Source of the DNA: JBOHHR01 sp050740975
GTDB taxonomy: Bacteria > Pseudomonadota > Gammaproteobacteria > JBOHHR01
NCBI GenBank assembly: GCA_050740975.1
Contig: JBOIEE010000237.1
Span: 1-7,230 of the forward strand
Reading direction: 5' to 3'
DNA length: 7,230 bases
Positions 5,097-7,230 of this stretch are shown piece by piece. The notes below the pieces were generated by a model that saw only the letters and a list, made by a program, of their open reading frames with translations, ran no database searches and was not told the DNA's origin. Made by a program: the position numbers and the translations under genes. The stretch's first letter is position 1; each line of letters opens with the position of its first letter.

Positions 5097-7230
5097 ATGC
5101 CCATGAAGGGATTGGTTGGATATTTTATCACCCGCTGGGTGGATCTCGTCTCTCGCCACGCCATAGTGACGCTATTGCTCTGCACCGTGGCTGCGGTGTC
5201 CAGTGTTCTATACGCCCGCGAGCACCTCGGCATTAACACCGACACTGCGGGCATGTTCTCCGATAAGCTCCCGTGGAGAAAGACCCAAAAGGAGTTCGAG
5301 CAAGCCTTCCCTCAATACGACGACACCTTGACCATCGTGGTGGAAGCGGTGACGCCCGATCTGGCGGCTCATGCCAGCCGTCTTCTTAGCGCCAAACTAG
5401 CCGAGGAGCACGCCTTTATCGAGTGGGTGTATCGACCCGACGGGGGCTCGTTCTTCGAGCAAAACGCTTTGCTGTTCCTGGATCAAGACGAACTGGAAGA
5501 TCTCGCCGATCAGCTGGCTGAGGCTCAGCCACTGCTCGCCAAATTAAGTCAAGATCCCAGTCTTCGCGGCCTGTTCTCCGTGCTGGGCACGGCCCTGGAA
5601 GAACTGCAGGAAGGCACGGCCATCGAATTAGCGCCCGTCCTTAAGCGGGTTACACAGGCCGTGGATGCCGCGCTTGCGGGCCGATTTTATCAACTCTCCT
5701 GGCAGGAGCTGATGCTGGGAAGAGACGCTAAGCGCAGCGAGAAAAGGCGTTTCATCATTGTCCGTCCGAAACTGGACTTTAGGCGCTTGTTTGCCGCTGG
5801 CCCGGCCATAAACAAGATCCGTAACTTATCCGCTAAGCTGGGATTGGATCTCGCGCATGGGGTGCGGGTGCGGATCACCGGGGCGCTCGCCCTCTCGCAC
5901 GAAGAGCTAAAGAGTCTGGGCGAGGGCATGGTGATCTCCAGTATCTTATCGCTGGTGCTGGTGGGTTTAGTGGTCCACTTCGGGTTGCGTTCCGCGCCTC
6001 TGGTCATTGCCAGCATGCTTACCTTAGTGGTAGGGCTCACCTGGACCACTGCCTTTGCGGCATTCGCGGTGGGGTCCCTAAACCTAATCTCGATCGCCTT
6101 CGCCGTGTTGTACATCGGGCTTGGAATCGACTATTCGGTGCATTTTTGCCTGCGCTATCGCGAGCTGGTGGCTCAAGGCGCAAGTCATGCCAGTGCGATG
6201 TCGCAGGTTCCCAAGGATGTCGGAAAATCGCTGGCTCTTTGTGCCATCACCACCGGCGCTGGATTTTTCGCATTTATCCCGACCAAATTCTCCGGGGTGT
6301 CGGAGCTCGGACTTATTTCCGGCACCGGGTCGTTTATCAACCTACTGGCGACGCTGACGTTACTGCCGGCGTTGCTGCGCCTGATGCCCCTCGCGCCTGG
6401 CCGTGTCGCTCCCCTTGGACAAACGGATCGATCCACGCTGGGGTCCCGACTCAGAACCCTTCCTACCCGTTTTCGCAAAACGGTGCTCGCGATCGCTGCC
6501 GTCCTTGCGCTGGCATCGGCGGTCGCGCTGCCCTACGCGCGGTTCGACTACAACCCCTTGAATCTGCGGGATCCCAACACGGAATCCGTGCAAACCTACC
6601 GCGATCTGCTGGCGGACAGCGCAACCTCTCCCTGGACCGCCTCGGTGCTGGTAAAGGACAAGGCGCAAGTGGCTTCCCTTAAAGCGAGACTGAATCGATT
6701 ACCGAGCGTAGACGAGGCCATTGCCCTAGACGATTTCGTGCCGAAAAATCAGCAAGAAAAACTCGCATTAATCGAGGAGATCGCCCTTACGTTGGGTCCC
6801 GAGGCGGCTATTTCGGGCCGGGAACGGCCACCCATTCCAGAGGAGCAGAAACAGGCCATCGCGGATCTGGAGCAGAAGCTTGCGAGCTTTCTCGCCAGCG
6901 ACCCTTCGCACCCCATCGCCGAGCTTGCTATACCCCTGCGTCAGTCCTTGCAGCAGCTCGCGGCAACACTGCGCACCCCTGGAGAGGTGCCCGAGAAGCT
7001 CGTGGATCGCTTAAACAACAGCCTGGTCTCTGCTTTACCGGAGCAAATGCGGGTGCTGAACGTGGCCTTGACCGCCCAAGCAGTAAACCTCGGCACTTTG
7101 CCCAAAAGCCTGGTAGAACGCTGGCGTACACCCGATGGACGTTACAAAATCGAGGTCTTTCCCAAGCAAGATCTCAACGACAATACGGCCTTGCGGCATT
7201 TTGTCACCGAGGTTCGCAGCGTGGCGCCTA
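5097..7230 (+). CDS. hpnN: HpnN-like hopanoid-associated RND/MMPL transporter, N-terminal part (3' end outside window)
   Basis: HpnN is an inner-membrane RND-superfamily (MMPL-type) transporter that moves hopanoids to the outer membrane. The frame is open from ATG 5097 to the window edge: 711 codons of roughly 870 expected. An in-frame TAA at 5082 excludes an earlier start; ATG 5103 is an alternative, and neither has a clear ribosome binding site. Topology is RND-like: TM1 about 20-40, a periplasmic loop 41-275, TM2 278-296, TM3 301-324, TM4 328-345, TM5 376-394, TM6 404-427, TM7 461-480, then the second periplasmic loop. HpnN-like blocks include HLGINTDTAGMFSDKLPW (43-60), PDGGSFFEQNALLFLD (114-129), DELEDLADQLAEAQPLL (131-147) and, in TM4, YIGLGIDYSVHFCLRYRE (339-356), with the Asp345 typical of proton-coupled relatives. 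The second periplasmic loop (about 481-711) is rich in Gln, Glu and Leu and probably helical. The remaining TM8-12 would lie beyond the edge. Other MMPL exporters are the main alternative, but these blocks favour HpnN. Confidence 0.87.
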   Translation, partial: MPMKGLVGYFITRWVDLVSRHAIVTLLLCTVAAVSSVLYAREHLGINTDTAGMFSDKLPWRKTQKEFEQAFPQYDDTLTIVVEAVTPDLAAHASRLLSAKLAEEHAFIEWVYRPDGGSFFEQNALLFLDQDELEDLADQLAEAQPLLAKLSQDPSLRGLFSVLGTALEELQEGTAIELAPVLKRVTQAVDAALAGRFYQLSWQELMLGRDAKRSEKRRFIIVRPKLDFRRLFAAGPAINKIRNLSAKLGLDLAHGVRVRITGALALSHEELKSLGEGMVISSILSLVLVGLVVHFGLRSAPLVIASMLTLVVGLTWTTAFAAFAVGSLNLISIAFAVLYIGLGIDYSVHFCLRYRELVAQGASHASAMSQVPKDVGKSLALCAITTGAGFFAFIPTKFSGVSELGLISGTGSFINLLATLTLLPALLRLMPLAPGRVAPLGQTDRSTLGSRLRTLPTRFRKTVLAIAAVLALASAVALPYARFDYNPLNLRDPNTESVQTYRDLLADSATSPWTASVLVKDKAQVASLKARLNRLPSVDEAIALDDFVPKNQQEKLALIEEIALTLGPEAAISGRERPPIPEEQKQAIADLEQKLASFLASDPSHPIAELAIPLRQSLQQLAATLRTPGEVPEKLVDRLNNSLVSALPEQMRVLNVALTAQAVNLGTLPKSLVERWRTPDGRYKIEVFPKQDLNDNTALRHFVTEVRSVAP

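Noticed and set aside
5690..6115. A 141-residue open frame on the - strand
   Set aside because: It is antisense to the first periplasmic loop and TM2-4 of the hpnN-like gene, is rich in Ser/Thr/Lys/Arg and has no recognised motif.
6146..6682. A 178-residue open frame on the + strand
   Set aside because: It overlaps the hpnN-like gene in another frame. The hpnN frame has clear membrane segments and family motifs here, while this one does not.

Overview
The window reads as a chromosomal segment of a gammaproteobacterium, probably one that makes hopanoids. Two things point there. The first is the end of rng (RNase G) followed by a YhdP-family gene, an adjacency also found in Escherichia coli and relatives. 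The second is a long open frame at the right edge that resembles HpnN, the hopanoid-associated RND/MMPL transporter. All recognised genes lie on the + strand. I see no tRNA, rRNA, CRISPR array, insertion sequence or integrase.

Layout: 1-654 is the 3' part of rng, cut by the left edge. 655-738 is a short spacer with a 9-bp direct repeat. 739-3716 is a YhdP-type AsmA-like gene that is broken. Its N-terminal part reads in one frame to about 2370 and its C-terminal part continues in another frame from about 2370. The two parts together are about 270 codons shorter than I would expect for the family. This looks like an internal deletion that also shifts frame, or an assembly error of that kind. 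3717-3923 is a 207-bp spacer with two small inverted repeats and a plausible sigma-70 promoter. 3924-5018 encodes a soluble protein with resemblance to the catalase-like heme superfamily. 5019-5096 is a spacer without a convincing signal. 5097-7230 is the 5' part of an hpnN-like gene, cut by the right edge: 711 codons without a stop.

How the genes relate: RNase G is RNA-processing housekeeping. YhdP-type proteins are inner-membrane-anchored periplasmic proteins implicated in moving phospholipid to the outer membrane, and HpnN moves hopanoids to the outer membrane. The window therefore holds two envelope-lipid trafficking genes separated by one putative redox or heme protein. Whether the three form a functional unit cannot be shown from this sequence. 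Separate spacers and a possible promoter before the catalase-like gene suggest at least two transcription units. I do not see evidence for a wholly new system. The broken yhdP and the catalase-like gene beside hpnN most deserve a second look.
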